Shown: positions 10,829 through 24,348 of the stretch, in pieces
Position numbering within the stretch: the first letter of the stretch is position 1
Layout of the letters: each line of letters opens with the position of its first letter
Origin: Thysanoteuthis rhombus
Lineage: Eukaryota; Mollusca; Cephalopoda; Oegopsida; Thysanoteuthidae
NCBI GenBank assembly: GCA_963457665.1
Contig: OY735222.1
Span: 35,157,891-35,221,890 of the forward strand
Direction: 5' to 3'
DNA length: 64,000 nucleotides
Program-made: the position numbers and the translations under genes
Notes under the pieces: generated by a model
Told to the model about the DNA's origin: nothing
The model's input: only the letters and a program-made list of their open reading frames with translations
Database searches by the model: none

Positions 10829-13800
10829 ACGGATTGTTTCGACCGAATGCTTATCCTTTTTTTTCCAACTTAGTTGACTGAGGTGAATGATAATTCATCG
10901 TTAACTTTCGACTAACAGCGAATCCATTCACACTTCGACATTATGAAAATCTTCATCTTAATTTGAACGTGATTATTTTTGGATATGTCGATGGGCAAAA
11001 TAAGGGTAAGATTTTTTTCTTTCCATTGAATGAAGGACATTTTTTTCTGCTAAACCTTTTTTGGCGAGTATGTCTCCCTTCAAATGATGTACGTATTGCT
11101 CTCTTCGTGTAGACTAACGGGTGCTTAGTGTGGAGGAAGTGTGGCCCCACTTCCCTACTTCCGACCCTGCTGAAAGCAGTGTTCAAAAGGTTTTGAGATC
11201 AGTATGGCTGCATGGGATGTCTCCATAGCTGATTAAGGCATCTGGTATTCCGAGAAAGTCACCCACCCAGAGACTGACCAGGGTCGACGTTGCTTCAAAA
11301 TAAAGTCAGGCCTTCCAAATCTCACACATGCATTCTCACGCTTACGCACATGAAAAGGACATTCCCACGCATGTTATAAAAAGTGCTACATTTAGTTAGA
11401 TTTATGAAATTGGTTTAAATTTCTGATAAAAATCTCATCTTGAATAAGAGGAGTAAACTTTCAACCGAATTCAGCGATAGTAATAATGGTCAAACGGGAA
11501 TACATCCTTGTGGTGTAATCTTGACCACTCTTCATTTCAATAGCTGATATGCCCTGATAACAGAAATTTAGACAATCTTAGACAATTGTCTTTTGGACAA
11601 TTTACGTGGGGTCCATGCCCCTAAATTACAGTAGAAGCCCCACACACACACAACTTTAGCTCTGGAATTTTTTTTACCGAATTTATTTAGCAAACTAATT
11701 ATTCACTATTATGGAGATAGAGATGTTATCTTCAGCGTCATCTTTTTTGATATTGTCATAGTGGTACCCTCAACCATTGTTGTCAGTCAGCAGTGGTGGT
11801 AATAATAATAATAATCACAGTACAACAAGTGTTATTTTTGTTATTAGTAATTATTCGCTACCATTTCCGTTATTGTTCTCGGTAACACTTTGGTTTATTG
11901 TCACTTCCAACTTTTTTGTTTTTTTTTCAAATTATTGTTTTTCTTCTTTTTTAATTCAACCCACATCGTTGAAAAACGAGAAATGTACGTATGAGTTTTA
12001 TGTCATTGTTTTGATTTGTTTTTCCTAAAAAAAAGTGAGCATTCGATGGAAATACTGTCTTTCCAGACTGGTAAGACGCTACAATTGGTAAGACGCATCT
12101 TATGATATTAATATTTTCGGATAGCTAACTAAGTCGCCGGCTCAACAGTATCATTTTCCTTTCTGTCACATTTTGAAACTATTACCTATTATTTTTCCGG
12201 AAAGAGTGCGCCCTACGTGACATACGGTAACAAGAAAACATTTATCATACATGTTGAACCTTGGATCGACATTGTAATGTACATTGAAATAATGTTGTCA
12301 AGAAGATTTAGTTTTTACTTACTCATCTGAAAGTCTCCTCTGAAAATCACTGTATGATCTCAATTCACTTCAATTGTAACAAATACGTATTAATGCTCTT
12401 GGTTAAGAAAAGGCTACTCTGAAAAATTAAAAAAAAACACGCTTTTAAATTGACCTAAAAACAAGAAAACTGCCATGATCTGTTTTGAACGCCGGTGATA
12501 CATTGTTTGTGAAAAATAAACCGGCCTCTTTCTTAGGTCAAAATGGCGAGTATTTGTCGTCTGAAATAAACTATTTAATGTCGTTATGGACACTTTGAGT
12601 AAAACGTTCACTTTTAGCGAAAAAGCAAACTAGTATGTTTTGCAACCTGAGACTTCTCTGTCGCTACAGTACAGGGTTCAGTTCTAGGGGTCCGTCCACA
12701 ACCACCTCCCCCGCACTGTACCTTCCCATGGCACTTGAACTGGATTATTTCTAAAACCACCTTTACGTATGCACGTGGGTCCTTACTTGGAACACGACCA
12801 TGTGTCATATTCCGCCCTTCCGAGGAGAGGAAGTATTAACCAATTCCTAGAGAGCAGGAAGGACATTTTTTTGAGTGAACGTACTTCTCTCTTTTTACTT
12901 ACTGTTCTGGGAAATTACAATTATCATCATTATTACTGCTGGACCTTGCTGGAGAGCACGTATGATTTTATGGAAGCTCTTTCAGCAGATAGTTATAGCC
13001 ATCATGATTGGCGTGCTTGGGATCCTCTTGGAAAACTTCGCTAAGAAGTTGGGAGAATTAGAAATCCAGAAGGAAGTCTTTCCAAAATCAGCTCGAATAC
13101 TGAAGGGAGAGTTGAAGTATTCGGGGGACATGTCATTACTTTATCTACTGCGAGAGCCACCAGATGATACCGGTATGAAAACTTCACGAGTATTCAGTGG
13201 AGAACTGAAACGAAAACTAGAAGAAAGAGCGGTCATGGATACATGGAGGGCACCTGAGAAGAGAAACACTCAAAATTGCGATAGTTATTCACTTGGGTTA
13301 GCTTAGTTTTGGCACATGACCTCAAGTATAGGGCATCCGGTGAGGATCGTACTCACTACTTGGTAATAATAATGAGCGTGACCAGCTTGCCAACCACTGC
13401 TACACGAAGAGGCACTCAAAACGTGTGCAAACTTTATAATTAGTGAGTTGTCAGCCTGTGACATAACAAACACAATAAGAGGAATGGGATAATGCAAACA
13501 TACGAACACAGACTTGGCTTTTCCGCTGTGTGTGTTTGTTCGTTCGCTGGTTATTGATAACTCAACAACAGCCACCACTACTACTGCTGCTGATTCGTTA
13601 GTTTCATTTTTTTTTTTTAACCAAAATGAATAAAAGAATTTTAGTCAACAAAACCTTGCGTCAACGTTTCGAATTACTATGTAAACATACTGACACAGGA
13701 CACAGTTTTAGGTATACCGTCACCAAAGCGACAGACATTGACTTGTAGAAAAAATTAGGCCGAGGCGTAGATTTAAAATGCACGAAACATCGCCAGTGTT

Positions 13801-15160
13801 GAAAAGGAAGCGAAAATGGAAACAACATCATAAGTGAATGCAAAAAAAAAAAAAAAAAATGAAAGTATAACTGAATGGGGATCGTGATTCACTGTGAATG
13901 GTGCAAAATACTTGGGTTTCTTCATGTGATGGAAATAATATGTTGATTCAAATGCCTGTCAAGCTTGAATACACAGAGCCAAAGGGGTTGATGTTAGAGC
14001 TTATGAAATCGGTTTTTGTCGTGAAGAATGGAAAAAAAAGTTCCTTAATTTGAAATTCAAATTGTTTATCTTAGTTTCATCATATATTCCTGAAATGCCA
14101 GGCTTCACTTCAGGTGATTTTCTCATTTTGATTGATTACTTTCTGTTTTAGTTAATTAATTTTTTGTCCATTTGTATTCAGAAAGTCTCGCAGACACGTG
14201 GCAGGCGCTCCTAGCATTAGGCACCCTGGGTGACTGCTCTGATTGCCGATAATGTCTGTTAGATAGCGGTCATCACTGTTAAAGCTGAGCAAGGTTTACT
14301 TGTGAGAGGACCGATACAATGTGTGAAACATGGGAGTATCGAGTGTTTCCGTTATTATTAGAGGTTGGAAGAATTGGCAACCCCGAGAAACCATCCAGAT
14401 GACAGCATTACTCTAGCTGGGATAATCTGCGTGCACTTCACTCAAATGCCCTGGAGAAAGGCATAAATTCATCTCCCCTGCTCCAGCTATGGGGAAATAC
14501 TGAGCAAAGTGAGTCTCGCCACTTCGGGAACATGTCGCCTGGAAGTTAATTGTCACGTAAGTGAGGCCGGACCCGTAGAGGAAATTAGTGAGACGAAGGA
14601 CAAGAGGGAGGGGCCCAGCTTTTCGCCATAGTCAACATAAGGAGAGGGCGCAAATAATGTGTTTATTCACTACTACAACTACTACAACAATGAACGATCC
14701 GAGAGAGAGAGAGAGAGAGTTACTTAGGAGTAGGAGTAGGAGTATTACTGTGTACTGAGAATATTTGCTGTCACTTGATCCTCGAAGAAAGTCACCAAAT
14801 ACGGTTGATGTTGTAAAATCACGTAACTCTCATAATTAAGAAAAAAATCATGTTTCGATTTAAAACTAATCTTGTCAGTCTTTTTTTTTTTTTTTTTTTT
14901 TTTTTCTCCATTTTCATTGTCATTAAATTTCTAGGTCGGTTGTACGAATACGGTAATGCCGCTCGACCGTTAAAGTAAATAAAAAAGAAAAGAAAAGGTG
15001 GGTTTTTGTTTCGTGCTGGTAGATCCCGGAAGGTGATAAGAGATAGAGAAGGAGGGAGGGAGAGAGAGACAGAGAGAAAATAGACGTGGGGCACTTGTCT
15101 CTCCCTCTTGATCTCCCTGTCTTCCTTTCTCTTCCTATCTTCCTCGTACGCACTTGAAGC
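10829..15160. other. Non-coding; simple repeats
   Basis: No recognised gene. Simple tracts: (CA)n at about 11641-11651, (AAT)n at 11798-11813, poly-A at 13841-13859, (GA)n at 14701-14719, poly-T at 14881-14905 and GGGA/GA-rich sequence at 15050-15080. The longest open frame (12875-13306, 143 codons) begins with hydrophobic residues but shows no family features. Confidence 0.5.
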
Positions 15161-15164
15161 CTAA

Positions 15165-15290
15165 GCAGCAGCAGCAGCAGTAGTGATCACTACAGTAGTA
15201 GTAGTAGAACTAATAGTGACTATGGAACTAGTAAAGGTAGTAGTAGTAGTAGTAATGAAAGGATGGAAGTAGTAGTAGTAGTAGTAGTAG
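15165..15290. repeat. CAG/TAG trinucleotide microsatellite cluster
   Basis: Blocks of (CAG)n and (TAG)n are interrupted by short unique pieces. The cluster lies immediately upstream of the candidate core promoter. Confidence 0.85.
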
Positions 15291-15293
15291 GGC

Positions 15294-15334
15294 TATAAAA
15301 CAAGCCTAGAGTCGCCGCTGTTGGTTCAGTTTAA
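15294..15334 (+). promoter_or_regulatory. Candidate core promoter (TATA box plus initiator)
   Basis: TATAAAA at 15294-15300 is followed 34 bases later by TTCAGTTT, an initiator-like TCAGTT with its A at 15328. Spacing is slightly longer than the usual 28-31. The next few hundred bases are CpG-containing and include a donor-like ACAG|GTAATA at 15646/15647, which could end a non-coding first exon. It lies 8.8 kb upstream of the first known dystroglycan exon on the same strand. Both elements are short and could occur by chance. Confidence 0.3.
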
Positions 15335-15649
15335 AGAAGGACGGCATTTCTGTTCGGTATAAAACCTCGTCGTCGTCCCATATACTTTTACAGGGTACGC
15401 ACACTGTAGGTGACTTTTTACTGCTGTTAGTAACCAAAAGGACGAATTCACGCCAATGGAGTAACCAAGAAAAAAAAAAAAAAGATATTTACTACTAATC
15501 GGAGCCGACGACCAACAGAAGTTTACCATTTTTGGTACTTTTTTTCCTTTCTTTTCTTCTTATTTATTTCATAAGGAATTTACCTACATTTTGTTTTGTT
15601 CACTTAACACTTATTTATCTGCCGACGGGACTGGTTAGCTTTACAGGTA

Positions 15650-18600
15650 ATAATAATGATCATCATGAAAAACATTGTCTCTTTCTTACTTATATATGTT
15701 TGTTTAAACTTATAAAGTTTTCTTCGTCCTTCACCTGCGCTTTTTCTAATTGTTTGATTAGTAATTACACCTGTGTCACAATATTTCTCGCTATTTGCTT
15801 CAGACTTTTCTGTAATTTTGATTACCTCTCTTTTCACTTGTGGAAAACATTGATATGATCGAATTCTTTTGCTTCACCTTCTCTGGAAAGGTTAACATTT
15901 CTTGATAAATCCAGTCTTCTAACCATTTTCTCCGCTAAAAAAAAAAAAAAAGAAGCTTGAATTTAAAACTGGATCTGTGCTCTCCCGGGCACTTTTCAGC
16001 TCCCCGCTTAATTTTGTTCATTTGATGGGCTTTTTAGAAGAATTCTATCTTATACCAAGGAGAAAGTTGTTTTGTGTGCATAGTAAATACGATCTTTTAT
16101 AAAATCGTTGAAACTGATTTAAAAACGATTTTTGAATCAGTTCAGTCCGAACAATGAAATCCAGATAGAAAAAAATCTAAGAATATATTTTGAGTATTTA
16201 TTCCCTTCAGTCATTCTGGTTGCAACTTCGCTAATTATTGCCTGGAAACTTTTTACGAACTTCTAAACTATCTGAAGTAATTATTTCTAGTGTATTTTGT
16301 TTTCTTTGATTTTCTTCATGAAATCAGTGGATCGCGGTTAATCAGAAAATAACACTAAATTCGACTTCTTCATAGATGTTATTGTTAATTAATTGTTGTT
16401 TAAACTCGGGCATTTTCTCTCCTCCCCGGGGAGTTTCTGAGTATCAGCACCTCTCGCCCTGCCCCCCGCCATTTTCTATTTCATGCTTGCTTGACGTTTT
16501 GTCCCGGGAAGAGAAGAAAGAAAATTTTCTTCTCGTCTTGAATGACCGATTTGTGTCGTTATTAACTGGAAAGTAGAATTTGGATAAAAGCCGGCCCTAC
16601 TGACACATGAAGGTCCTGCCACAAAAAATGATAGAAAAAAAATCGCTCGTATCTTCTGTGCCTCCAACCAGAAGACCTTCCCACCCTCAAGTTCTGAAAA
16701 AAAAAATTGGTTTGAGGTTTTAGAGGGGCTCTATTTACAATGTAACAGAGATGCGATATTGGGCACGTACGTTCCGCTATTTTTACTGAGTAAGGCCTCG
16801 AAGTATGTGGTTAAAACTTCGAAGAATCAACTTTTCTCGAAACTGACGAATTCCCAGAAGAAATGAAGGCTTCATGGACTGGAAGCGCTAACTACTCAAG
16901 AAAGGAAATTTTGAGGTGGGACTAACGTATGTTGGAGGTGTTAAAAAGCCCCCCCCCTCCCCGTGTGGGACCTGATTTGAAAGTTTGGAAACTTGAATTA
17001 GTTTTGTAGTTTTTTTGTTTGTTTGTTTGTTTTTTTTTTTTTCATAATGAACCATTCGTAAATTTGTGAACCAACATTTTTTCAACTAATTTTCTTATCT
17101 TCATCTCCGCTTTTTTCCCCCACTAGTCTCATGGTGTACATCTGAAAAATGAGGTAAATAGTTGAGAGGCAAAATTTGATATTTGTTTACAAAACTTCTG
17201 ATAAAAATGAATATACGTTTATCTACTGAAAAATAAGAATGAGAGCCTTATACATTTTCTGTCTCCTTATTTTACACCGACCCCAGGAGTTCCAACAAAA
17301 GTGGATGTTGTTCACCTGGCCGGTTTATTCTCCAACCGTCTTCAGTCGACACTGAACTTGTTAAAATTTTCTATTCAACCAATATTTGACCTGAATTCTT
17401 CCACTGAAAACAAGTATCATTATCATCTTGTTTATTTCGTTTAATTATTCTGTGCTTTTTGAAGTTTCCCCCAATCCTTTTTTTTTTTTTTTGTGCTTTT
17501 TCTAGGTCCTCCTGCCCCCCACTTGGCAATACTAATCTACTTCTTTGTTTCCTCTTTCGGTCTTTTCACGGTCCGTCAACAGGGAACACTGTGTCCCTCT
17601 CCCTTTTGTTAGGAAGAAATAAATATGCGATCATTTGGAAGAAGAGGGCCATTTCTGAACCATTACAATTGTTTCATTTAGGAGTATTTTCTTCTTTGTA
17701 GAAATGTAACTATCTTGATGAGATGGCAATAAATACCTTTCTCCCCAAAAGTCCTTTACTTACTCTGCCAACGAAGTATTCACTCGTGTCTGCCCACAAT
17801 ATCTTCGAAAACTCTCAATGGATTCTTATCATATTTTTTTAAGGATGGGCCAAGGGAGAATTGATCTAATTTTAAGACGGATCGGGGATTTTTTTTTTTT
17901 ACATTCACTCCCCAGCATCGTAGCTATTAATGAACTTCTCATCCTGTCCTTAGTGTTGATTGCATTAGCAGAGGTACCGCACTGTGTGCTTTCTACTTCT
18001 GATAGCGTCTAGATTTGATTGAGTGATATTTTGTTCTCTCCCAAGTACGCATGTTGATTTTTTTTTTCACTGCGAGTCCTGTTCTCGGTTTAAAAGAAAA
18101 AGGTAATGTCTGTCTACTAGAAACTTTTGTAGATAATTCTTCCAGACCCCCTCCCTACTGATGATTACCATGGATTAGATGGGTGGGGCCCTACATTCTC
18201 TATTTCGCTGCAGACTTGGAATGTAAATTTAGAATGTTGGATCCTCTATAATGTTGTTAGCGAATTTACACATTTAGTGTAGACTTATCAAACAATAGAC
18301 TGTGGGGGTGGATAACAATTTTCTCAGCCTGTAGTAGGTGACACACGGCCTGCTTTGTTCGCTACCAGGAAACTTCATAAGTTTGAAAGCAACATGCACG
18401 TACAACTTATCGTAATTCTCTGGAGTCAGAGAATTAACCCTAATGACACAATGTGTGGAAAGTTTTTTCTCTTTTCTTCAGGATGGAAGATAGGGGTGGA
18501 ATTACTTCAGTGCCATTTATTTCTATATCATATACAGTTGGAAAAATCTTCGTGTGCGCGTAATCACCACGATTACTCAACAACTGGTCATGTTACGAAA

Positions 18601-20070
18601 AGTGACATCCGCCAGATATATTAGTCTGCACCCTAAGTAGTGCAATTTTTATTTTTTGGTCGGCGGTTCTCGGGGAAATCTAATGGAAATGGAAAGAATA
18701 TTAAGAATCATTGATCTTCTAACTAAATTTAGATGTCGGATTGTAAATATTCGATTTAGCAACGCTGAAGAGAAATAACCGAAATACTTCGAATCCGTAG
18801 TTCCGTGCGACGGGTGGAAAATTGTTTTAAATGACAATAAGCCGGCTGCTCCGCACACCATAGAGTCCACTCCTTTTCAATCATAACCCCCTTTGGAACG
18901 AGCACTGCCCTTCAATCTCTTGACTTCTTTCGAGAATCACATTCTAACTTATCCAAACATCTTCCTTTGAAGACAAGTCTCGTAGATTCTTTTTATTCAT
19001 TTTCCTGTTCATTGGATTTTTAAAAAAAATTAATTCTCCCGTTTCATGAATTGAGAATTGTTTTCTTTTCGTTTATGTAAAGGACAAAATCCTTTGTTAT
19101 TCACCTGAGTGCATAGCCCATGTAGATGTCAAGGTTTACAATATTAGGGTGAAAGTGTTGAGTGTCAAGATGGTACATAATGTGTTTATACGCATGTATT
19201 AATGAAAAGACGTATGTGTCTAATTCTGCCATTAAGACCGACTTCCTAAACCGTAATATTTGGGAAAATGCCAAGAAACTTTTCGTTTTCGGAGTGTAGG
19301 GTAGGGTGATCCAGACATTCAGCAGTTCCGTCAGCCCTTCGTAGCAGGCATCAGTGTGTGACTGTGCCTCTAGCTCCATGTCAGGGTGTGTGTCCTGGGG
19401 TATGGGTTCTCAGTAACCAGGTTTTTGGTTCCGGTCACTAATTGTCAGAACCCCCTCAAAACCAGGGGAATGTCATGCACTGCATTCTGGAGCAAAAAAA
19501 AACAACATATTTCTACCATAGCGTCAACAGGTGTGTTTGTTTGCTTTGAAGAGCGGTATGGTGCGGCCCTAAAACCGGACAGAAGGTGCCCTAAGGCCCT
19601 GAGTGTTCATGGCCAAACTAACTACTAAATTATTAGAACTTTTCAAGTAGATCCATCGTAGTTGAAACTATGATTGACGATTGCACGCAACTTGGAAGGT
19701 GAATCAAACTTTACATACATGTTGGGGGAAGGGTTAGTTTTTGCAGCTTGGCATACCCCCAGAAAGAAATAACCCCTGTATATGTTGGTCTACGTGTTGA
19801 GCATTTAATGACTCTAAATCTTTTTGATCGGTGACAAAATTTTATGGCAGAGACATCGAGGACTACTATGCAAAGGGCAAAACATCAGTGAAGGAAACAT
19901 TGAAGGAGAAGGAAATGTAGTATTAACCACCGATCCATTATTATTATTTATTATTTATAACTAGTTTTAATTGAGGCTTCAGAGTTTATTTGTGGAGAGC
20001 GATACTCTCTCCATTCATAATTCAGTATACTAATACCCACAAAACTATGACGGTTGTTATTCACGTATGG
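15650..20070. other. Non-coding, no recognised feature
   Basis: AT-rich sequence with A and T runs (15937-15951, 17030-17041, 17478-17492, 17889-17900). CpG density is normal. The open frames are short and unremarkable. Confidence 0.5.
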
Positions 20071-20080
20071 ATCGGCTTTT

Positions 20081-20153
20081 CTGCCTAGGATCATAATACG
20101 TATGCGCTCCGCCGGAGATTCGGGTGTCGCTCCCGGCCATCTGCCTAGGATCA
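20081..20153 (+). repeat. 13-bp direct repeat flanking a GC-rich tRNA-like piece
   Basis: CTGCCTAGGATCA occurs at 20081-20093 and again at 20141-20153. Between them is an unusually CpG-rich segment containing a foldback CGGGTGTCGCTCCCG that resembles a tRNA T-arm. This may be a short SINE fragment with a duplicated flank. Confidence 0.35.
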
Positions 20154-20551
20154 GAGTGTAGTATTTGTGTGTTTATTGTTGTATGTTGTGCATTAAAAAA
20201 ATGGATGTACTCATGGTGTTTCAAGTGGATGGATATTGTTGATTATTCAGTAGAAAATAATTTCCTTTGATTTTGATACATTTTTCAATTAAAGAAGAAA
20301 TCCTTTCCACCTCATCTTCGACTTTTCTACTTTTCTACTAGTTACGGGTAGGAGTTAAATAGAAGTTCTTAGTAGTACCAACGCAACTAGATGAGTTTTT
20401 TCTTTACAAGAGACGAATGGTCGGCCCAAATAAACTTGGTGGTTGATATTCATCATCGCACTCTGGTATAACAACTGCCTACTACAAGGACAATACTTCT
20501 TGAATTTGCTCTGAATTACTTGTGGTATGTAATGCATGTATTATTAGCAAT

Positions 20552-20586
20552 ACACACCCACCTACGAGGTAGGGGTGCGTGTGTGT
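20552..20586. repeat. Short hairpin with CA/TG arms
   Basis: ACACACCCACCTA pairs imperfectly with TAGGGGTGCGTGTGTGT across CGAGG. Probably simple-sequence derived. Confidence 0.45.
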
Positions 20587-21605
20587 CACTGCTGGAAGGG
20601 CCAGCCTCGTGTATCATCCATACAGTGGATCCTTGACTTAACTGCGTGCCCTACTTTGTGACACTATATCAGACTGATATGCCTATGCCTATACACACAC
20701 ACACTAACAAGGACCCAGTAAAATGATTTACAACCTCCCTCTAACATAACGTGTGCCACACGAATACTATCTGCCTTATGTATCCTGAGTAGCGAGTTCG
20801 CTTCTCCTAAGTTTAACCCCATCGTTTTTTACTTTTCAAGTAGAATTATTATTCGATGAGGGACGGGGACTAAGGAATTTTTTAGGAGTAAAGGGGGTCA
20901 GAAAAAGGACAATTTTTTAAGAATAGATTAGAAGTCATTCACCGATGAAATGATTGCCGATAGGGGTGCGTGGAGACAAAAACGCGTGTAAATCTTGTCT
21001 ATTTGCCTGTCTTTTGTGTAACTCATCCTAACTTTCGGGTTATTGGGCGGACGGTAAAACTCGGCTTGGGTAGTCCCAATTGGATGTGACGTCTTTCATG
21101 AATCCTCTTATCTATTCTTACCTGTCCGCCGTTTTTGAAATCCGAGTATGCGCGGGTGTGACAGTTCGAATCTGTTACACCTTCGCTAAGCTGTACCAGT
21201 AGGGCTTTTGTTCCATCGCTCAAAATGTCATATTCTGGCTTCTATTTGGGGAGGCAATAGAACGTTGTTTAATTATACATTCATTTTCGTGTGAGAGATG
21301 AATAAAGGTAGATCGTCCATATAACTATAAGACTGATAGCTTGCAGAGATTTCCACTTGATTCGTTATTTTGTTGCATAATTGAAACAATTAAATTTTCC
21401 AGCTACAGTACTATATCTCAGGGTTTCTCCATCTTTTTTTCCTTTTTACCCCCCCCCCTACTTTCGGTCATTTTTTTTATATAACTCCCACCTGCTTCAG
21501 TTCAACTTTCACCTTCTTAGTGGTGATATTGACCCCCGCCTCCCTTGGTGAATAAATGTCTTTCACAAACCTTCGAAAACAATTCTATGCTCAAAGCATG
21601 AAAAG

Positions 21606-21609
<4 letters not shown>

Positions 21610-21689
<80 letters not shown>

Positions 21690-21834
21690 ATCTCTATCTA
21701 TCTATATCTCTATCTATCTATCTATATCTCTATCTATCTCTATATCTATCTCTATCTATATCTATATCTATCTCTATCTCTATCTATCTATCTCTATCTC
21801 TATCTATCTCTCTATCTCTCTGTCTCTCTCTCTC
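21610..21834. repeat. Compound (CT)n-(TA)n-(CTAT)n microsatellite, 225 bp
   Basis: CT dinucleotides run from 21610 to 21645, TA dinucleotides to 21684, then mixed CTAT/CTCT units to 21834. It translates as Leu/Ser and Ile/Tyr runs in an artefactual frame. It lies at the left edge of the CpG-poor block. Confidence 0.95.
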
Positions 21835-21839
21835 AAGAA

Positions 21840-23430
21840 ATTTCATTTATAAACTTTTTGCTCTAGTTTGAGAATTGTCACTAGTTTAGTCGCACTGTCA
21901 ACTTATGTAAATGAAGTTACAATTTCAACAGTTGTCTGGTTCTAGCCATAAAAATTTTTATATACTAACTAAATTTCAGTGATTGGTACTTCACCCAATT
22001 CTTCAACTGAGATATTTGATAACTGGTGTGTGAAACTAGTTGCCAGTTTTAAGATGTTACTTACTGATTTTAATCAAGTCGTCTGAATTTTCCTTCTCCA
22101 AGTGCCAGGTTAGTGATGACTATGATCACATTCATAAGGGGAAAGTTAGATATTCAATGCTGTTATGTCTTCCAGAAAATGTCATGGTACACTGAAAGTA
22201 ATTCCCTTTAATGTTGGGTAGTATTTTCACTTGTCTATCAAAATTATTTCTGTAATATTTACTATTTTGAAGCTGTATTTACATTAGTATTTCTGTTCTG
22301 TATTACTATTGGCTGACATGAATTTCTCGACTGTCCACCAGTTTATTCCAATCGTTTAAACCAACTGGCTGGTCAGAATACTCTCAGTTGATTTGCCACT
22401 GTTCCTGTTGACAAAACTTGGGTTAAAACATTCTTATGTGATGCTAATTACTGGTCCATTTCAATCCTTTATATCAGAGGTACTTGAAGTGGTCCGTAAA
22501 TGTTGTTGTACTGGAAATATAAGTATATTGTCTATTTCGTATATAGGTACATTTCCTTGATTTTGGTCAACTGAGATATGCTTAGTCTAGCACAAGGCCA
22601 AGTGGAACAATCATAAGGTTTTTACATGACTACAGTGACTTGGTTTGTGAGACAAGCTTGCAAACCCGTCGTGCCACTACAGTTGATGTGTAATGGCCAT
22701 TTTCTTGATATCAAATGAAGCAACTGTTTTGCGATAAAGTTAACAGTTTTGGAAAGGGTTCTCTGAGGCAAGTTTAGCGTAAGGAAAATATTAGGTTTCT
22801 TTGTTTTCATGTATTCGCTGTCCATAGAACATCTCGGTTCCCCAATACATTTCTCGGTCATTTTGTGGCAGGGTAACCTATGAGCTAAGGAAGAAGTGAT
22901 TAATTTTAGGGGTAAATCTGGAATTTTCTCATGGTAACCCACCCTTTCATCTATAAAGAACTGTTTCTCTGTTCTAACTTTTACTTAGACAATGTACTCT
23001 CCGAGTGCTCTCTCCCAACCCCCGGATCTATGTATGGTCGATTTAAAAACAACAAGACTGAAGTTGTTTCTTCCTTATCTAACTTTCTAATCATTTTCCA
23101 TATTCGTCATTTTTTTTCTTTTTTCTTCACAGTTGGAACGTCGGAAAATACTTATAGTCCCTACTAAACTTTGTACTGACTGGCATTTTCAGTGTAAAAA
23201 ATACCCTTTTCACTCCCTTCCTCCGAAAAGAAAATGTTCTCATTACTGCTTTGATGTTGAAGGGTAGTAGACCTCTTGCATGATCAACTTATTTTATTTT
23301 ATCATGAATTTTCATGTGTTCAACAATTATGAAAAGTTATTGTTGTATTTTGAATTGAAGATTATTTTTTTCATCTTGGAAGGATGATGTGTAGTGAATT
23401 GAGTCAACCTGACTACACTTGAGATTATCC
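21840..23430. other. CpG-poor non-coding sequence upstream of dystroglycan
   Basis: No open frame with protein features. The composition matches the dystroglycan intron rather than the DNA to its left. It may be transcribed as an upstream intron, but no exon can be placed by eye. Confidence 0.4.
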
Positions 23431-23436
23431 TACGAC

Positions 23437-23803
23437 TCGGGGCCCTTGGCTGAGCTTTATTACCACTCATATGACCCACCCTTCAAGTTACATTAAAAAT
23501 CTCTATTGTTATCGTTGTTGAATGTAGTAATATAACATCATGAATCAATTATAGAAATACTACAAAGCTTTAACATTTACTCTCAAACCATTTCTGTACT
23601 CTATTTCTGTGTGGCCAACTCGAGAAGATATTTTGGTGCCAAAAGCACTGAATTGGGAGGAGGGGATGGCCAGAACTCACCAGAAGATGCTGAAAATGGT
23701 CAAGAACAACTGACCATTTTAGCACTTTTTCGCCCTGTTAGAACAAGAAACTTGCCAAATTTATCACTAAAAGCTTCAAGTTGAGAACATGGCACCTTTT
23801 TTT

Positions 23804-23845
<42 letters not shown>

Positions 23846-24060
23846 TGAGAGCCCCTGAGCTGAGCTTTAGTAAGGACACCTTGCCCCCTCCCCCCGGACT
23901 ATGTACAATGTATCCTAAAGTTATTGGATTCAATTATAGAAATCCTAAGTACTCATGTTTACGCTGAAAGAATTTTTTGTTCATTCAGTTGAACTACTTT
24001 CTGGCTCTGTTGTGCCCTCTCGCCCCCCCCCCCCCCCCGGGGCCCCTAGTCGGCTGATCC
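23437..24060 (+). repeat. Diverged repeat units with poly-T and poly-C tracts
   Basis: GGGGCCC...GGCTGAGCTTTA at about 23440 and GAGCCCC...GAGCTGAGCTTTAG at about 23850, each followed within about 130 bases by AATTATAGAAAT, suggest two related units. A partial GGGGCCCCTAGTCGGCTGA appears at about 24039. The interval holds T32 at 23806-23837 and C16 at 24023-24038. Confidence 0.35.
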
Positions 24061-24153
24061 ATCCATTGGGTGTATGCTTCAGTGTACGGATTGATGATTG
24101 TATTGTCTTAGTCTACCATTGAAATCAACTTTTTTTTTTGCTTTGTTTTACAG

Positions 24154-24348
24154 GTCCAACGAAGAGCCAGAAGAGGATTTTTAAAGGAAATATGAACTAG
24201 AACACATTCACCACCTTCAGAGTATTTTTTTCTCCCCACCCTTCCTGCACTAAGAGGATTTATTACAGCTTATCCAGGGAGGATATTTGAAAAAATATAT
24301 ATATATATATACACACACACGTACACATGTCTAGTCTCTCCTCCTGAA
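24154..24348 (+). other. DAG1: 5'UTR part of a dystroglycan exon
   Basis: A pyrimidine-rich tract ending in CAG at 24153 gives a good splice acceptor, so this exon is probably preceded by one or more non-coding exons that I cannot place. Before the first in-frame ATG at 24349 there are two short upstream reading frames. One is a two-codon frame, ATG-AAC-TAG, at 24192-24200. The other is a six-codon frame at 24327-24347 whose TGA stop lies one base before the ATG at 24349. A TA/CA microsatellite occupies 24293-24320. The uORFs would be expected to lower initiation at the first ATG. Confidence 0.6.

Noticed and set aside
12875-13306. 143-codon open frame with a hydrophobic N-terminus
   Set aside because: The hydrophobic part comes from an AT-rich ATTATC run. 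I recognise no family, promoter or poly(A) context; length alone is not enough.
21556-21852. 98-codon Leu-Ser/Ile-Tyr repeat protein
   Set aside because: A direct translation of the CT/TA microsatellite.
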